A DNA stretch of 32,089 nucleotides from an uncultured Cellvibrionales bacterium (GTDB taxonomy: Bacteria; Pseudomonadota; Gammaproteobacteria; Pseudomonadales; UBA7239): contig CALMIC010000088.1 in NCBI GenBank assembly GCA_937864065.1, positions 1 to 32,089 of the forward strand, written 5' to 3'. The translations under genes were made by a program, and so were the position numbers. Below, piece by piece: positions 8,319-15,786 of the stretch. The first letter of the stretch is position 1. Each line of letters opens with the position of its first letter. The notes beneath the pieces were generated by a model. It saw nothing but the letters and a program-made list of their open reading frames with translations, was not told the origin of the DNA and searched no databases.

Positions 8319-9644
8319 ATGGACCATGCCATCATCCGCAAGCCGGCCGATGACAGCACCTGCAACCTGCCGCACGATGGCGATCGTGTTGCCCTGCGCT
8401 TTATCGGCCGCGACTGGCCCAAGAGCAGCAGCGCAGTGCAGGACATCAGCTACGCCCAACTCGCGCAGCAGTCCTGCCGCTTCGCCAATGCATTGCACGC
8501 GCTCGGCGTGCAACAGGGCGACGTGGTGTTTGCGCTGGCGCCGCGCATCCCGCCGCTCTACACCGTCGTGCTCGGCAGCCTGCGCGCCGGCTGCGTGTTC
8601 TCGCCGCTGTTTTCCGCCTTCGGCCCGGAGCCCATCATCGCTCGCATGACGAAAGGCGTCGGCAAGGTGTTGTTCACGCTCGCGTCGTACTACCGGAAGA
8701 AAGTGGCGCCGGTGCGCGACCAGCTGCCGGCGTTGCAACACATTATCCTCATCGACGATGACGGTTCGCTGCAGGCGCTGCTCGGCAATACGCCCGGCGC
8801 GCTCGATTTCCACGCGCTGATGGCCGGCGCGAGCGACGCGCCGTTGTCCGAGCTCGGTTTCACCGGCATCGTTGTCGGCGCGGCACTCGGCGGCTTGCGC
8901 CCGGTTGTCGAGATCATGACCGTCAATTTCGCGTTCCTCGCACTGGACCAGATCATCAATTCTGCGGCGGTGATGCACCACATGAGCGGCGGCCAGTTCA
9001 GCGTGCCGCTGGTGATCCGCATGACCACCGGTGGCGGCCGCCAGCTCGCCGCGCAACACTCGAACGCGTTTGAAGGCTGGTATGCCCATATCCCCGGCAT
9101 AAAAATCCTCGTGCCCGGCACGGTGGAAGACGCGCGCCACATGCTGGCACCAGCGCTGGCCGACCCCGACCCGGTGCTGATTTTCGAGCACGCATTGCTG
9201 CTGAACCGCGAAGAGGAATGCCGCGATCACATCGCGGATTTCAACCCGTGGTGCGCACAAGTGCGCCGCGCCGGCACACAACTCACACTGTTGAGTTACG
9301 GCGGCATGCTGGTGAAGGCGATGGCGGCGGCGGAACAGCTCGCGCAACAGGGCATCGACATCGAGGTCGTGGATCTGCGCTGCCTGCGCCCGCTCGATGA
9401 CGCCACCATCATCGCCTCGGTGGCCAGGACGCATCGTGTGCTGGTGGTCGATGAAGGCTGGAAAACCGGCAGCCTGTCGGCCGAATTGTGCGCGCGCATC
9501 GTCGAGCAGGCCTTCTACGAACTCGATGCACCGGTGCAGCGCCTCTGCCGCGCGGAAGTGCCGATGCCTTACGCCAAGCCACTGGAAGAGGCCGCGCTCC
9601 CGCAAGTGGCCGATATCGTGGCGAAAGTACAGGAGATGCTGTGA
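8319..9644 (+). CDS. Chimera: N-terminus of an acyl-CoA ligase joined in frame to truncated 2-oxoacid dehydrogenase E1-beta
   Basis: One open frame of 441 residues with two unrelated parts. Residues 1 to about 173 match the beginning of an acetyl-CoA-synthetase-like AMP-forming ligase ([44 protein letters not shown]). The P-loop TSGTTG-type motif and all later ligase motifs are absent. From about 174 ([10 protein letters not shown]) to the end it matches the beta subunit of E1 (thiamine-diphosphate-dependent), with [38 protein letters not shown] and the closing [10 protein letters not shown]. About 55 N-terminal residues of E1-beta are missing. The glutamate in the SE pair (E178) corresponds to the catalytic glutamate of E1-beta (E89 of the human precursor). 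No E1-alpha gene is in the window. The ribosome site AGGAA is good, and the stop overlaps the E2 start. Confidence 0.85.
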   Translation: MDHAIIRKPADDSTCNLPHDGDRVALRFIGRDWPKSSSAVQDISYAQLAQQSCRFANALHALGVQQGDVVFALAPRIPPLYTVVLGSLRAGCVFSPLFSAFGPEPIIARMTKGVGKVLFTLASYYRKKVAPVRDQLPALQHIILIDDDGSLQALLGNTPGALDFHALMAGASDAPLSELGFTGIVVGAALGGLRPVVEIMTVNFAFLALDQIINSAAVMHHMSGGQFSVPLVIRMTTGGGRQLAAQHSNAFEGWYAHIPGIKILVPGTVEDARHMLAPALADPDPVLIFEHALLLNREEECRDHIADFNPWCAQVRRAGTQLTLLSYGGMLVKAMAAAEQLAQQGIDIEVVDLRCLRPLDDATIIASVARTHRVLVVDEGWKTGSLSAELCARIVEQAFYELDAPVQRLCRAEVPMPYAKPLEEAALPQVADIVAKVQEML

Positions 9645-10705
9645 TGAAATATGCCGTGACGATGCCATCACTCGGCGCCGACATGGACGAAGGCAAGCTG
9701 CTCGAATGGCACATCCGCCCGGGTGACGTGATCAGCAAGGGCCAGCTGATTGCTGCGGTGGAAACCCAGAAAGCCGCTGTCGATATCGAGAGTTTCCGCG
9801 CCGGCACCGTGCTGGAACTGGTCGGGAACATTGATGACGTGATCCGCGTCGGCAGCACGATTGCCTGGCTGGACGTAGCGGACGACGACGTTGCCGCACC
9901 CGCTGCAGGACAGGCCGCTCCCGCTGCAGCCGCCGCACCTGCACCAGTGGTTGCCAGCGCCGCGACCCATGCGCCGCTACCCGGCCACCATCGCCAGCGC
10001 GTGTCGCCGGCCAGCGAGAAGAAAGCGGCCTCGCTGATCAACGTGCGCGAGGCCATTGCCCGCGCCATGGCGCGCTCGAAACGCGAGATCCCGCACTACT
10101 ACCTGCAGTCGCAATTCCACATCGACAAGCTGGTCGCCTGGCTCGACGCGAAAAACCGTTCGTTGCCGCCGGAAGAGCGCCTGTTCATGCCGGCCGTGCT
10201 GATGCGCGCGGTCGTGCTGGCGCTGCAATCCAACCCGGCAATGAACGGCTATTACGAGAACGGCGCATTTGTGCGCAAGGATGCCATCCACCTCGGCATC
10301 ACCGTCGGCCTGAAACCGGATGGTGTGATGACACCGGCCATCCTCGACGCCCACACGCTGTCGCTCGCGCAACTGAATGCCGCGTTCAGCGACCTCGTGC
10401 AGCGGGCACGCGCTGGCAAGCTGCGCAACCGCGAGATGACCGATGGCACTGTCACCGTCACCAATGTCGGCGAGCTCGGCGCCGATGCGGTCACCGGTGT
10501 GATTTTCCCGCCGCAAGTTGCGCTGGTCGGTTTCGGTCGCGTGCGCAAGGCACCGATCGTCGATGCCGACGGCGGCGTGCGCGGAGGCTATGTGCTGGAC
10601 ACTACGCTCGCGGCTGACCACCGCGTGAGCGACGGGCTCGCCGGCTCGCGCCTGCTGAGTATGATCGAACGGCTGCTGGCGCAGCCGGACAAACTGGAGA
10701 ACTGA
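9644..10705 (+). CDS. 2-oxoacid dehydrogenase E2 (lipoyl acyltransferase), lacking an evident E3-binding domain
   Basis: A 353-residue E2. The lipoyl domain (1-78) has lipoylation lysine 43 in ETQKA. An Ala/Pro linker follows (about 83-112), then the catalytic acyltransferase domain (about 118-353) with NVGELGAD near 274-281 and the active-site block DHRVSDG (H326, D330). In typical E2 proteins a 35-residue peripheral subunit-binding domain sits between linker and core; here only RQRVSPASEKKAAS occupies that place, so docking of E1/E3 in the usual way is doubtful. It should transfer an acyl group from lipoyl-lysine to CoA or another thiol. AGGAG precedes the start, which overlaps the previous stop. 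Confidence 0.93.
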   Translation: MKYAVTMPSLGADMDEGKLLEWHIRPGDVISKGQLIAAVETQKAAVDIESFRAGTVLELVGNIDDVIRVGSTIAWLDVADDDVAAPAAGQAAPAAAAAPAPVVASAATHAPLPGHHRQRVSPASEKKAASLINVREAIARAMARSKREIPHYYLQSQFHIDKLVAWLDAKNRSLPPEERLFMPAVLMRAVVLALQSNPAMNGYYENGAFVRKDAIHLGITVGLKPDGVMTPAILDAHTLSLAQLNAAFSDLVQRARAGKLRNREMTDGTVTVTNVGELGADAVTGVIFPPQVALVGFGRVRKAPIVDADGGVRGGYVLDTTLAADHRVSDGLAGSRLLSMIERLLAQPDKLEN

Positions 10706-10707
10706 CC

Positions 10708-10953
10708 ATGGAGCGCAATGCCGTCAAGGCCGCCATCAAGAACATCTTCCACCACGTCGCGCCCGACATCGAGTTCGACGCGCTGGACCTGTCACGCCCG
10801 CTGCGCGACCAGGTCGAAATGGATTCGCTGGATTTCTACAATGTGCTGGTCGCGATCCACAAGCAGCTCGGCGTCAACGTGCCGGATTCGGTGCTGCTGG
10901 AACTGAACAACCTCGACGGTCTGGTCGACTACGTCGCTGCGAATGCCCGCTGA
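10708..10953 (+). CDS. Stand-alone acyl carrier protein
   Basis: An 81-residue carrier protein of the ACP/PCP fold. The phosphopantetheine attachment serine is S40 in EMDSLDFYNV, the usual D-S-L motif at the start of helix 2. Helices before and after are well formed (LRDQVEMDSLDF, LDGLVDYVAANA). It begins two bases after E2 and overlaps the glycosyltransferase start, so it belongs to this operon and not to fatty-acid synthesis (no fab genes nearby). It is a likely acceptor for the acyl group made by the E1/E2 part or by the lost ligase. That link is inference. Confidence 0.9.
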   Translation: MERNAVKAAIKNIFHHVAPDIEFDALDLSRPLRDQVEMDSLDFYNVLVAIHKQLGVNVPDSVLLELNNLDGLVDYVAANAR

Positions 10954-12226
10954 GCTGGCTGGCGCCCGCGTCCTCGTCATCGGCTGCGTGTGGCCCGAGC
11001 CGCGCTCGTCGGCGGCCGGTTCGCACATGTTACAGCTGCTCGATGTGCTGTTGCGCGCCGGCTGCAGCATCACTTTCGCCTGCGCCGCCCAGCCGGGCGA
11101 CACGCGCGCCGACCTCACGGCCCTCGGCATCACCGAAACCGCGATCGCGCTGAACTGCAGCAGCTTTGATACTGTCGTACGTGAACTTGATCCGGCCATC
11201 GTCGTGTTTGACCGCTTCATGACCGAGGAGCAGTACGGCTGGCGCGTGGCGCAAGCCTGCCCGCAGGCACTCCGTGTGCTGGAAACGTCTGACCTGCACT
11301 GCCTGCGCGAAGCGCGCCACACCTTGCTGAAGCAGGCACTGGCACGCGGCGAGACTGGCGTGCCACAGCCCAGTGATGACGCGCTGTTTCTCGCGATGGC
11401 GCAACACGAGGTCGCACTGCGGGAAATTGCCGCGATCCTGCGCAGTGATTTGTCGCTGATGATTTCACCGGCGGAGATCGAGCTGCTGCAACAGCGCTTT
11501 GCCGTGCCCCCCACGCAACTCGTTTACTGCCCGTTCCTGCTTGATGCGCCGGATGCTGCCCAATGGCAACCTTTCACTGAACGCGAGCATGTCGTCACCA
11601 TCGGCAATTTCCTGCACGCGCCGAACCGCGACGCGGTGCAATGGCTGCGCGAGGCCATCTGGCCGCTAGTGCGCGCGCAACTGCCGCAAGCCGAGTTGCA
11701 CATCTACGGCGCCTACGCGCCGCAGCAGGTGCGCGAATGGCACCGCGAGCGCAACGGCTTTCTCATCAAGGGCTGGGCGGACGATGCGCTGGCTGTCATG
11801 GCACAGGCCCGCCTTTGCCTTGCCCCGCTGCGCTTCGGCGCCGGCCAGAAAGGCAAGCTGGTTGATGCGATGCTCACCGGCACGCCGAGCGTCACCACGT
11901 CGGTTGGCGCGGAGGGCATGCACGGCACACTGCCCTGGCCCGGCGCTGTTGCCGACCATGCCGCCGCCTTTGCGCAAGCCACCGTGCAACTGTATCGCGA
12001 TGCCGCAAGCTGGCAGCGCGCGCAACAGCAGTGCTTGCCGGTACTGCAAGCAGGCTTCGACCGACTGGTGCATGGCCGCGCGGTCATTGGTAAAATCTCC
12101 CGCGCTCTCGCCAACGTTGGCGCTCACCGTGCGCCGCATTTCACTGGCCGCATGCTGTTGCATCACCAGCACCGCAGCACGGAATTCATGGGACGCTGGA
12201 TCGAGGCGAAAAACAGGAACCTGTAG
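10943..12226 (+). CDS. Glycosyltransferase (GT4-like, GT-B fold)
   Basis: A 427-residue protein with two Rossmann-like halves. The N-terminal half begins ARVLVIGCVWPEPRSSAAGSH, typical of the GT-B acceptor domain. The C-terminal half holds the nucleotide-sugar site, with TIGNFLHAPNRDAV, LHIYGAY and the GWADDALAVMAQARLCLAPLRFGAGQKGKLVDAM block in which A-P-LRFGAGQKGK-x-x-DAM is the family signature. No membrane segment or signal peptide is seen, so it acts in the cytosol. The start overlaps the ACP gene by 11 bases. Substrates cannot be told. The last 60 residues are basic and His-rich (HRAPHF, LLHHQHRS) and match no feature I know. Confidence 0.87.
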   Translation: MPAELAGARVLVIGCVWPEPRSSAAGSHMLQLLDVLLRAGCSITFACAAQPGDTRADLTALGITETAIALNCSSFDTVVRELDPAIVVFDRFMTEEQYGWRVAQACPQALRVLETSDLHCLREARHTLLKQALARGETGVPQPSDDALFLAMAQHEVALREIAAILRSDLSLMISPAEIELLQQRFAVPPTQLVYCPFLLDAPDAAQWQPFTEREHVVTIGNFLHAPNRDAVQWLREAIWPLVRAQLPQAELHIYGAYAPQQVREWHRERNGFLIKGWADDALAVMAQARLCLAPLRFGAGQKGKLVDAMLTGTPSVTTSVGAEGMHGTLPWPGAVADHAAAFAQATVQLYRDAASWQRAQQQCLPVLQAGFDRLVHGRAVIGKISRALANVGAHRAPHFTGRMLLHHQHRSTEFMGRWIEAKNRNL

Positions 12227-12246
12227 CATGGAGCTTCTTTTCCTGC

Positions 12247-13782
12247 ATGAAAATTACCTTACTGAACCCGCCCCACACGGCCATTGGTAGCCGCATACCC
12301 GGTGAACACCTGCCACCATTGGGCCTGCTGTCGATCGGTGGACCGCTGCTTGATGATGGCCACGCAGTCCAGTTGCTTGACGCCGACCTGCACGACCTCC
12401 GTATCCCTGCCATCATCGCGGCGATTGCAGCAGACCTGCCGCAGGTGGTGATGATCGGTCACTCCGGCTCCAGCGCCGCGCACGACACTGTGCTGGCGAT
12501 CTGCCGCGCGCTCAAGGCACTCGATGCCCGCATCACCATCGTTTACGGCGGCGTACATCCCACCTATCACTGGGATTCGATCCTGCGCGATTGCGCCGAC
12601 ATCGACGTGATTGTGCGCGGCGAAGGTGAACGCACCACGCCATTGCTGGTGCGTGCGCTCGAAGCCGGGATCCCGCTCGCCGGTGTGCGCGGCATTGCCT
12701 ATCGCGAGCACGGCATGGTGCTCCACACCGCAGCTGCCGAGGTCATCGAGGATCTCGACCAGTTCCGCGTCGGCTGGGAGCTGATCAACCATGCGGACTA
12801 TTCCTACTGGGGCGGCAAGCGCGCTGTCGTCGTGCAGTTCTCGCGCGGCTGCCCTTACCTGTGCAACTACTGCGGCCAGCGCGGTTTCTGGACGCGCTGG
12901 CGGCACCGCGACCCGGTGCGTTTTGCGCGGGAACTGGCGCGCCTGCACCGCGAGCACGGCGTGGAGTTGATCAATTTTGCCGATGAATTGCCCACCGGTT
13001 CGCGCAAGGCCTGGCGCAGCTTCCTTGAGGCACTGATCCGCGAGAACGTGCCGCTGGTTCTTGTCGGCTCCACGCGCGCCGGCGATATCGTGCGCGACAA
13101 GGACATCCTGCACATCTACAAACAGGCTGGCGTAATCCGCTTCCTGCTCGGCATCGAAACCTACAGCGAAGAGACCATGGCCGAGATCCGCAAGGGTGGC
13201 AGTGTGTCGGAAGACCGCGAGGCGATCCGCCTGCTGCGCGAGCACGGCATCCTGTCGATGGCGACTTATGTCATCGGTTTCCAGGAAGAGCGCGATGCCG
13301 ATTACTGGCGCTCCTACCGTCACCTGCTTTCCTATGACCCGGACCAGGTGCAACTGCTCTACGCCACGCCGCACCAGTGGACGCCGTTCTATGCCACTGT
13401 CGAGCAGCGGCGCGTGACCCAGCTGGACCGCAAGAAGTGGGACTACAAGCACCAGGTGCTGGAAGCCGCCGGTGTGCCGGCCTGGCGCGTGTTCCTCTGG
13501 TTCAAGACCATCGAGGTGCTGATGCAGGCCAGGCCACGTGTGTTATGGCGCACGCTGTTCCACCGCGATGCCGGCTACCGCCATGCGATGCGCTGGTACA
13601 CGCGCATGGGCCGCAAGGTGTGGCTGCACGAGGTGGCCGAATTCCTGTTCCACACCCGGCTGGAAAAGCACGGGCCTCGGTTGGCGGATTTCGCCGGCGG
13701 CGGCATGGCCGAACGCGAGTACTCAATGGTGTCGATCGGCAAGCGCTCAGCGGCGGCAGAACCGGTGCGGCTGGTGGATTGA
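12247..13782 (+). CDS. B12-binding radical SAM enzyme, BchE-like
   Basis: A 511-residue class B-type radical SAM protein. The N-terminal cobalamin-binding-like domain (about 1-150) contains LNPPH, LDADLHDL and VYGGVHPTYHW, and IDVIVRGEGE. The radical SAM core has the cluster motif C202-x3-C206-x2-C209 (CPYLCNYCGQ), followed by RGFWTRWRHRDPV and FADELPTGS, then a C-terminal region with YDPDQVQLLY, KWDYKHQVL and RHAMRWYTRMGRKVW. The blocks resemble BchE-type oxidative cyclases and relatives that methylate or oxidise unactivated carbon. No bacteriochlorophyll gene is present, so a different substrate is likely. GGAG lies about 12 bases upstream of the ATG. It is the last gene of the operon. Confidence 0.88.
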   Translation: MKITLLNPPHTAIGSRIPGEHLPPLGLLSIGGPLLDDGHAVQLLDADLHDLRIPAIIAAIAADLPQVVMIGHSGSSAAHDTVLAICRALKALDARITIVYGGVHPTYHWDSILRDCADIDVIVRGEGERTTPLLVRALEAGIPLAGVRGIAYREHGMVLHTAAAEVIEDLDQFRVGWELINHADYSYWGGKRAVVVQFSRGCPYLCNYCGQRGFWTRWRHRDPVRFARELARLHREHGVELINFADELPTGSRKAWRSFLEALIRENVPLVLVGSTRAGDIVRDKDILHIYKQAGVIRFLLGIETYSEETMAEIRKGGSVSEDREAIRLLREHGILSMATYVIGFQEERDADYWRSYRHLLSYDPDQVQLLYATPHQWTPFYATVEQRRVTQLDRKKWDYKHQVLEAAGVPAWRVFLWFKTIEVLMQARPRVLWRTLFHRDAGYRHAMRWYTRMGRKVWLHEVAEFLFHTRLEKHGPRLADFAGGGMAEREYSMVSIGKRSAAAEPVRLVD

Positions 13783-13871
13783 CGCACGGCATTGCCGCCT
13801 TCACATCATTGCCCAGCGCTATGTCACGGATATACACTCTTCAACATGCCGGTGTTCAACCCGTCCGGGTC

Positions 13872-13897
13872 GTAGGGGCGACCTGCTGGTCGCCCTG
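13872..13897. repeat. GTAGGGGCGACC palindromic repeat, single unit
   Basis: A hairpin of GGGCGACC and GGTCGCCC around a four-base loop, beginning with the same GTAGGGGCGACCTGC as the unit at 41. It ends exactly where the stop codon of the DUF2442 gene (13898-13900, minus strand) begins. No run of T follows on either strand, so a role as a classical terminator is not supported. Confidence 0.75.
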
Positions 13898-14167
13898 TCA
13901 CTTTTGCAGCTGGGCTTTCAGCGGAAACTTCCCTGGCTCACGGATCATCGCCAGGCTGAGATCCACATCAATGTCCGGCCAATAGAAGTGGCCTTCGCTG
14001 GGCTCTTCCACGCGCATCACTGCCTTGAGCGGCTGGTCGAGAAACCACGGGAATTCCGTGTAGGGCAAGAACAACTCTTCATCGTGAGCCAGCAGCCAGA
14101 TGCCGTGGCTGGATACATGCGTTACCTCAACCGGGGAAGTGTTCGAGCCATGCGGCAATGAACTCAT
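13898..14167 (-). CDS. DUF2442 protein
   Basis: An 89-residue protein of the DUF2442 type. The block EELFLPYTEFPWFLDQPLKAVMRVEEPSEGHFYWPDIDVDLSL matches the family pattern, in which a short beta-rich half is followed by W-P-D-x-D-V-D-L. The GAGGAG ribosome site seven bases before the ATG at 14167 supports this start. It overlaps the end of the DUF4160 gene by 41 bases in another frame. Such DUF4160-DUF2442 pairs are very common in bacteria and behave like mobile two-gene modules; a toxin-antitoxin role has been suggested by arrangement, but function is unknown. Confidence 0.85.
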   Translation of the reverse strand: MSSLPHGSNTSPVEVTHVSSHGIWLLAHDEELFLPYTEFPWFLDQPLKAVMRVEEPSEGHFYWPDIDVDLSLAMIREPGKFPLKAQLQK

Positions 14168-14366
14168 CTTTGTGCTCCTCGATGATGGCTACGATCTCTT
14201 GCAACTGACGGGCATTCAGCCGCTGGCATGTTGCAAGAGCAACTTGTGGTTCCAGCCAGAACTTTGCCTCTCCTGTCTGGCACACCACATGGACATGCTG
14301 GCGCGGTTCTTCCCGGGAAAAGAAGAAAAACCTGTAGCCTCCTTCCCGATAGATTGTCGGACTCAT
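14127..14366 (-). CDS. DUF4160 protein
   Basis: A 79-residue protein of the DUF4160 family: MSPTIYREGGYRFFFFSREE and PRQHVHVVCQTGEAKFWLEP are the diagnostic blocks, with the conserved H-V-H-V. The start at 14366 is chosen because GGGAGGG lies just upstream; an ATG seven codons earlier (14387) has no ribosome site. It is transcribed ahead of and overlaps the DUF2442 gene, as usual for this pair. Function is unknown. Confidence 0.85.
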   Translation of the reverse strand: MSPTIYREGGYRFFFFSREEPRQHVHVVCQTGEAKFWLEPQVALATCQRLNARQLQEIVAIIEEHKDEFIAAWLEHFPG

Positions 14367-14405
14367 TGCATCCCTCCCTGGACGCATCTTGCTTAATCCT
14401 TTTCC

Positions 14406-14434
14406 AGTTAAGCACAGGGCATTAAGGGGGTCAA
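14406..14434 (-). promoter_or_regulatory. Candidate promoter of the DUF4160-DUF2442 pair
   Basis: On the minus strand TTGACC (14429-14434) is separated by exactly 17 bases from TTAACT (14406-14411). The -35 is good and the -10 weak. The start codon at 14366 would lie about 33 bases after the transcription start. Confidence 0.35.
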
Positions 14435-14462
14435 ACCGCGTGACACGGTGAATTGAACGGCG

Positions 14463-14936
14463 TTACTGCGCCGCCATCAACCGCTGCTTCTCGCGCTGCC
14501 AGTCTTTCTCTTTCTGCACTTCGCGCTTGTCGTGCTCGGCCTTGCCCTTGGCCAGCGCGATCTCGCATTTGACGAGATGTTTCTTCCAGTACAGCGCGGT
14601 GCAGACGCAGGTGTAACCCTTCTGCTGCACGGCGGCGAAGATGTCGGCGATCTCGCGATCCTTCAGCAGCAGCTTGCGCGTGCGGGTGGGATCGGTGACG
14701 AAGTGGGTCGAGGCGCTCTGCAGTGGCGAGATGTGCGCGCCGAGCAGGAAGGCTTCGCCGTCCTTGATCAGCACATAGGAATCGACCAGCTGGCACTTGC
14801 CCGCGCGCAGGCTCTTCACTTCCCAGCCCTGCAGGGCGAGGCCCGCTTCGTAGCGCTGTTCGATGAAGTAGTCGTGGCGGGCTTTCTTGTTGAGGGCGAT
14901 GGTGCCGCCCGTGTCCTTGCTTTTGGCTTTGCTCAT
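14463..14936 (-). CDS. smpB: SsrA-binding protein SmpB
   Basis: A 157-residue RNA-binding protein that delivers tmRNA to stalled ribosomes for trans-translation. Conserved blocks: [32 protein letters not shown] (15-44), [12 protein letters not shown] (60-71), RTRKLLL, and the basic C-terminal tail with [25 protein letters not shown], which folds in the ribosomal mRNA channel. Length is standard. No ribosome site precedes the ATG, and a consensus -10 lies only six bases upstream, suggesting a leaderless message. It is divergent from ratA, an order shared with Pseudomonas. No tmRNA gene is seen in the flanking gaps. Confidence 0.97.
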   Translation of the reverse strand: MSKAKSKDTGGTIALNKKARHDYFIEQRYEAGLALQGWEVKSLRAGKCQLVDSYVLIKDGEAFLLGAHISPLQSASTHFVTDPTRTRKLLLKDREIADIFAAVQQKGYTCVCTALYWKKHLVKCEIALAKGKAEHDKREVQKEKDWQREKQRLMAAQ

Positions 14937-14942
14937 GGCGCC

Positions 14943-14971
14943 ATTATAGGCGCAGGGTGGCAGTGTTAGAA
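14943..14971 (-). promoter_or_regulatory. smpB promoter, predicted to give a leaderless transcript
   Basis: On the minus strand TTCTAA (14966-14971), a 17-base spacer and a consensus TATAAT (14943-14948). Transcription would begin about 7 bases later, at the A of the smpB ATG (14936). Confidence 0.5.
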
Positions 14972-14972
14972 T
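14944..14972 (+). promoter_or_regulatory. ratA-rnfH promoter overlapping that of smpB
   Basis: TTATAG (14944-14949), 17 bases, then TAGAAT (14967-14972), 27 bases before the ratA ATG. Each hexamer lies on top of the opposite-strand hexamer of the smpB promoter, so the two cannot be occupied together. Confidence 0.4.
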
Positions 14973-14999
14973 GAAAAGATAGACAACACACACAACACC

Positions 15000-15443
15000 A
15001 TGGCCATCACCCGCATCGCCAAGACTGCCCTGCTGCCCTACCCGTCGGCGCAGCTGTTCGACCTCGTCAACGATATCGAAGCCTACCCGCAATACATGGA
15101 CGGCTGCACCGGCGCGCGCATCCTGCTCGCCGAACCGGCGCTGGTGGAAGCGCGGCTGGAACTCTCCCGCGCCGGCATCACGCAGGCTTTCGCCACCCGC
15201 AACCGGCTGCTGCGGCCGCAGGCCATCGAGATGGAGCTGCTCGAGGGCCCGTTCCGCATGCTGGCCGGCCGCTGGCAGTTCGACGCGCTGGCACCGGAAG
15301 CGAGCAAGGTCTCGCTGGACCTGAAATTCGAGCTCGACGGCAAACTGGCCAGCCTGGCCGCCGGCAAGCTGTTCGAGGGCGTGGCGGTGAATCTGGTCGA
15401 TGCGCTGTGCCGTCGCGCCCACCAGCTCTACGGAGGCCAGTGA
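15000..15443 (+). CDS. ratA: RatA/Coq10-family START-domain protein
   Basis: A 147-residue SRPBCC (START-like) protein of the RatA/PasT/Coq10 group. It has the typical opening [23 protein letters not shown], a central FATRNRLL and [12 protein letters not shown], and the closing helix [21 protein letters not shown] that lids the hydrophobic pocket. In E. coli RatA was reported to block 70S ribosome association, while relatives bind ubiquinone; the physiological role is debated. It is followed directly by rnfH (ATG overlaps the TGA), the classic RatA-RnfH pair. There is no strong ribosome site upstream. Confidence 0.95.
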   Translation: MAITRIAKTALLPYPSAQLFDLVNDIEAYPQYMDGCTGARILLAEPALVEARLELSRAGITQAFATRNRLLRPQAIEMELLEGPFRMLAGRWQFDALAPEASKVSLDLKFELDGKLASLAAGKLFEGVAVNLVDALCRRAHQLYGGQ

Positions 15444-15733
15444 TGGCGCGGATGATCCATATCGAGGTGGCCTGCGCCCTGCCCCACAAGCAGGTAGTGA
15501 AAGCGCTGGCGGTGCCGGCCGGCTGCACGGCGCGGCAGGCGGTGGCACTCTGCGGCATCGCGGCCGACTTCCCTGACGTTGACCTGGCAGCCCTGAAACT
15601 CGGCATTTACAGCAAGGTGGTGGATGATGACCATGTGCTGGCCGAAGGGGATCGCGTGGAGCTCTACCGGCCCCTGCTGCTGGACCCGAAGGAAGCGCGC
15701 CGGCAGCGCGCGGAGAAAGCCAGACGCCCGTAG
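15443..15733 (+). CDS. rnfH: RnfH family ubiquitin-like protein
   Basis: A 96-residue protein of the RnfH family with a beta-grasp fold: [38 protein letters not shown] and the [24 protein letters not shown]-like block at the end (here [15 protein letters not shown]). Its function is unsettled; it is usually paired with ratA. GGAGG precedes the start, which overlaps the ratA stop. The stop codon TAG (15731-15733) falls inside the GTAGGG of the palindromic repeat that follows, so the repeat forms the end of the reading frame. Confidence 0.95.
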   Translation: MARMIHIEVACALPHKQVVKALAVPAGCTARQAVALCGIAADFPDVDLAALKLGIYSKVVDDDHVLAEGDRVELYRPLLLDPKEARRQRAEKARRP

Positions 15734-15775
15734 GGACGATCCGTATCGTAGGGGCGCTTCGCGAAGCGCCCCTAC
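15730..15775. repeat. Palindromic repeat pair between convergent rnfH and bamE
   Basis: A perfect 28-base palindrome at 15748-15775 opens with GTAGGGGCGC and closes with GCGCCCCTAC. It is preceded by a degenerate unit (15730-15750) starting GTAGGGACGAT with a small ACGAT/ATCGT hairpin. Outer bases match the other repeats of the window while the stem interior differs (CTTCGCGAAG in place of ACCTGCGGT), i.e. the stem has changed with compensation. It lies between convergent genes but lacks a T run on either side. Confidence 0.75.
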
Positions 15776-15786
15776 AGAAGAATCTG

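Noticed and set aside
8253-9671. Long minus-strand frame opposite the chimeric gene
   Set aside because: His/Arg/Ala-rich translation typical of antisense frames; no motif, and it covers two genes.
14400-14462. tmRNA (ssrA) beside smpB
   Set aside because: The gap is far too short and shows no tRNA-like ends.
15748-15775. Bidirectional rho-independent terminator between rnfH and bamE
   Set aside because: The hairpin is strong, but neither strand has a following T run, and the element belongs to a repeat family found also in non-terminal positions.
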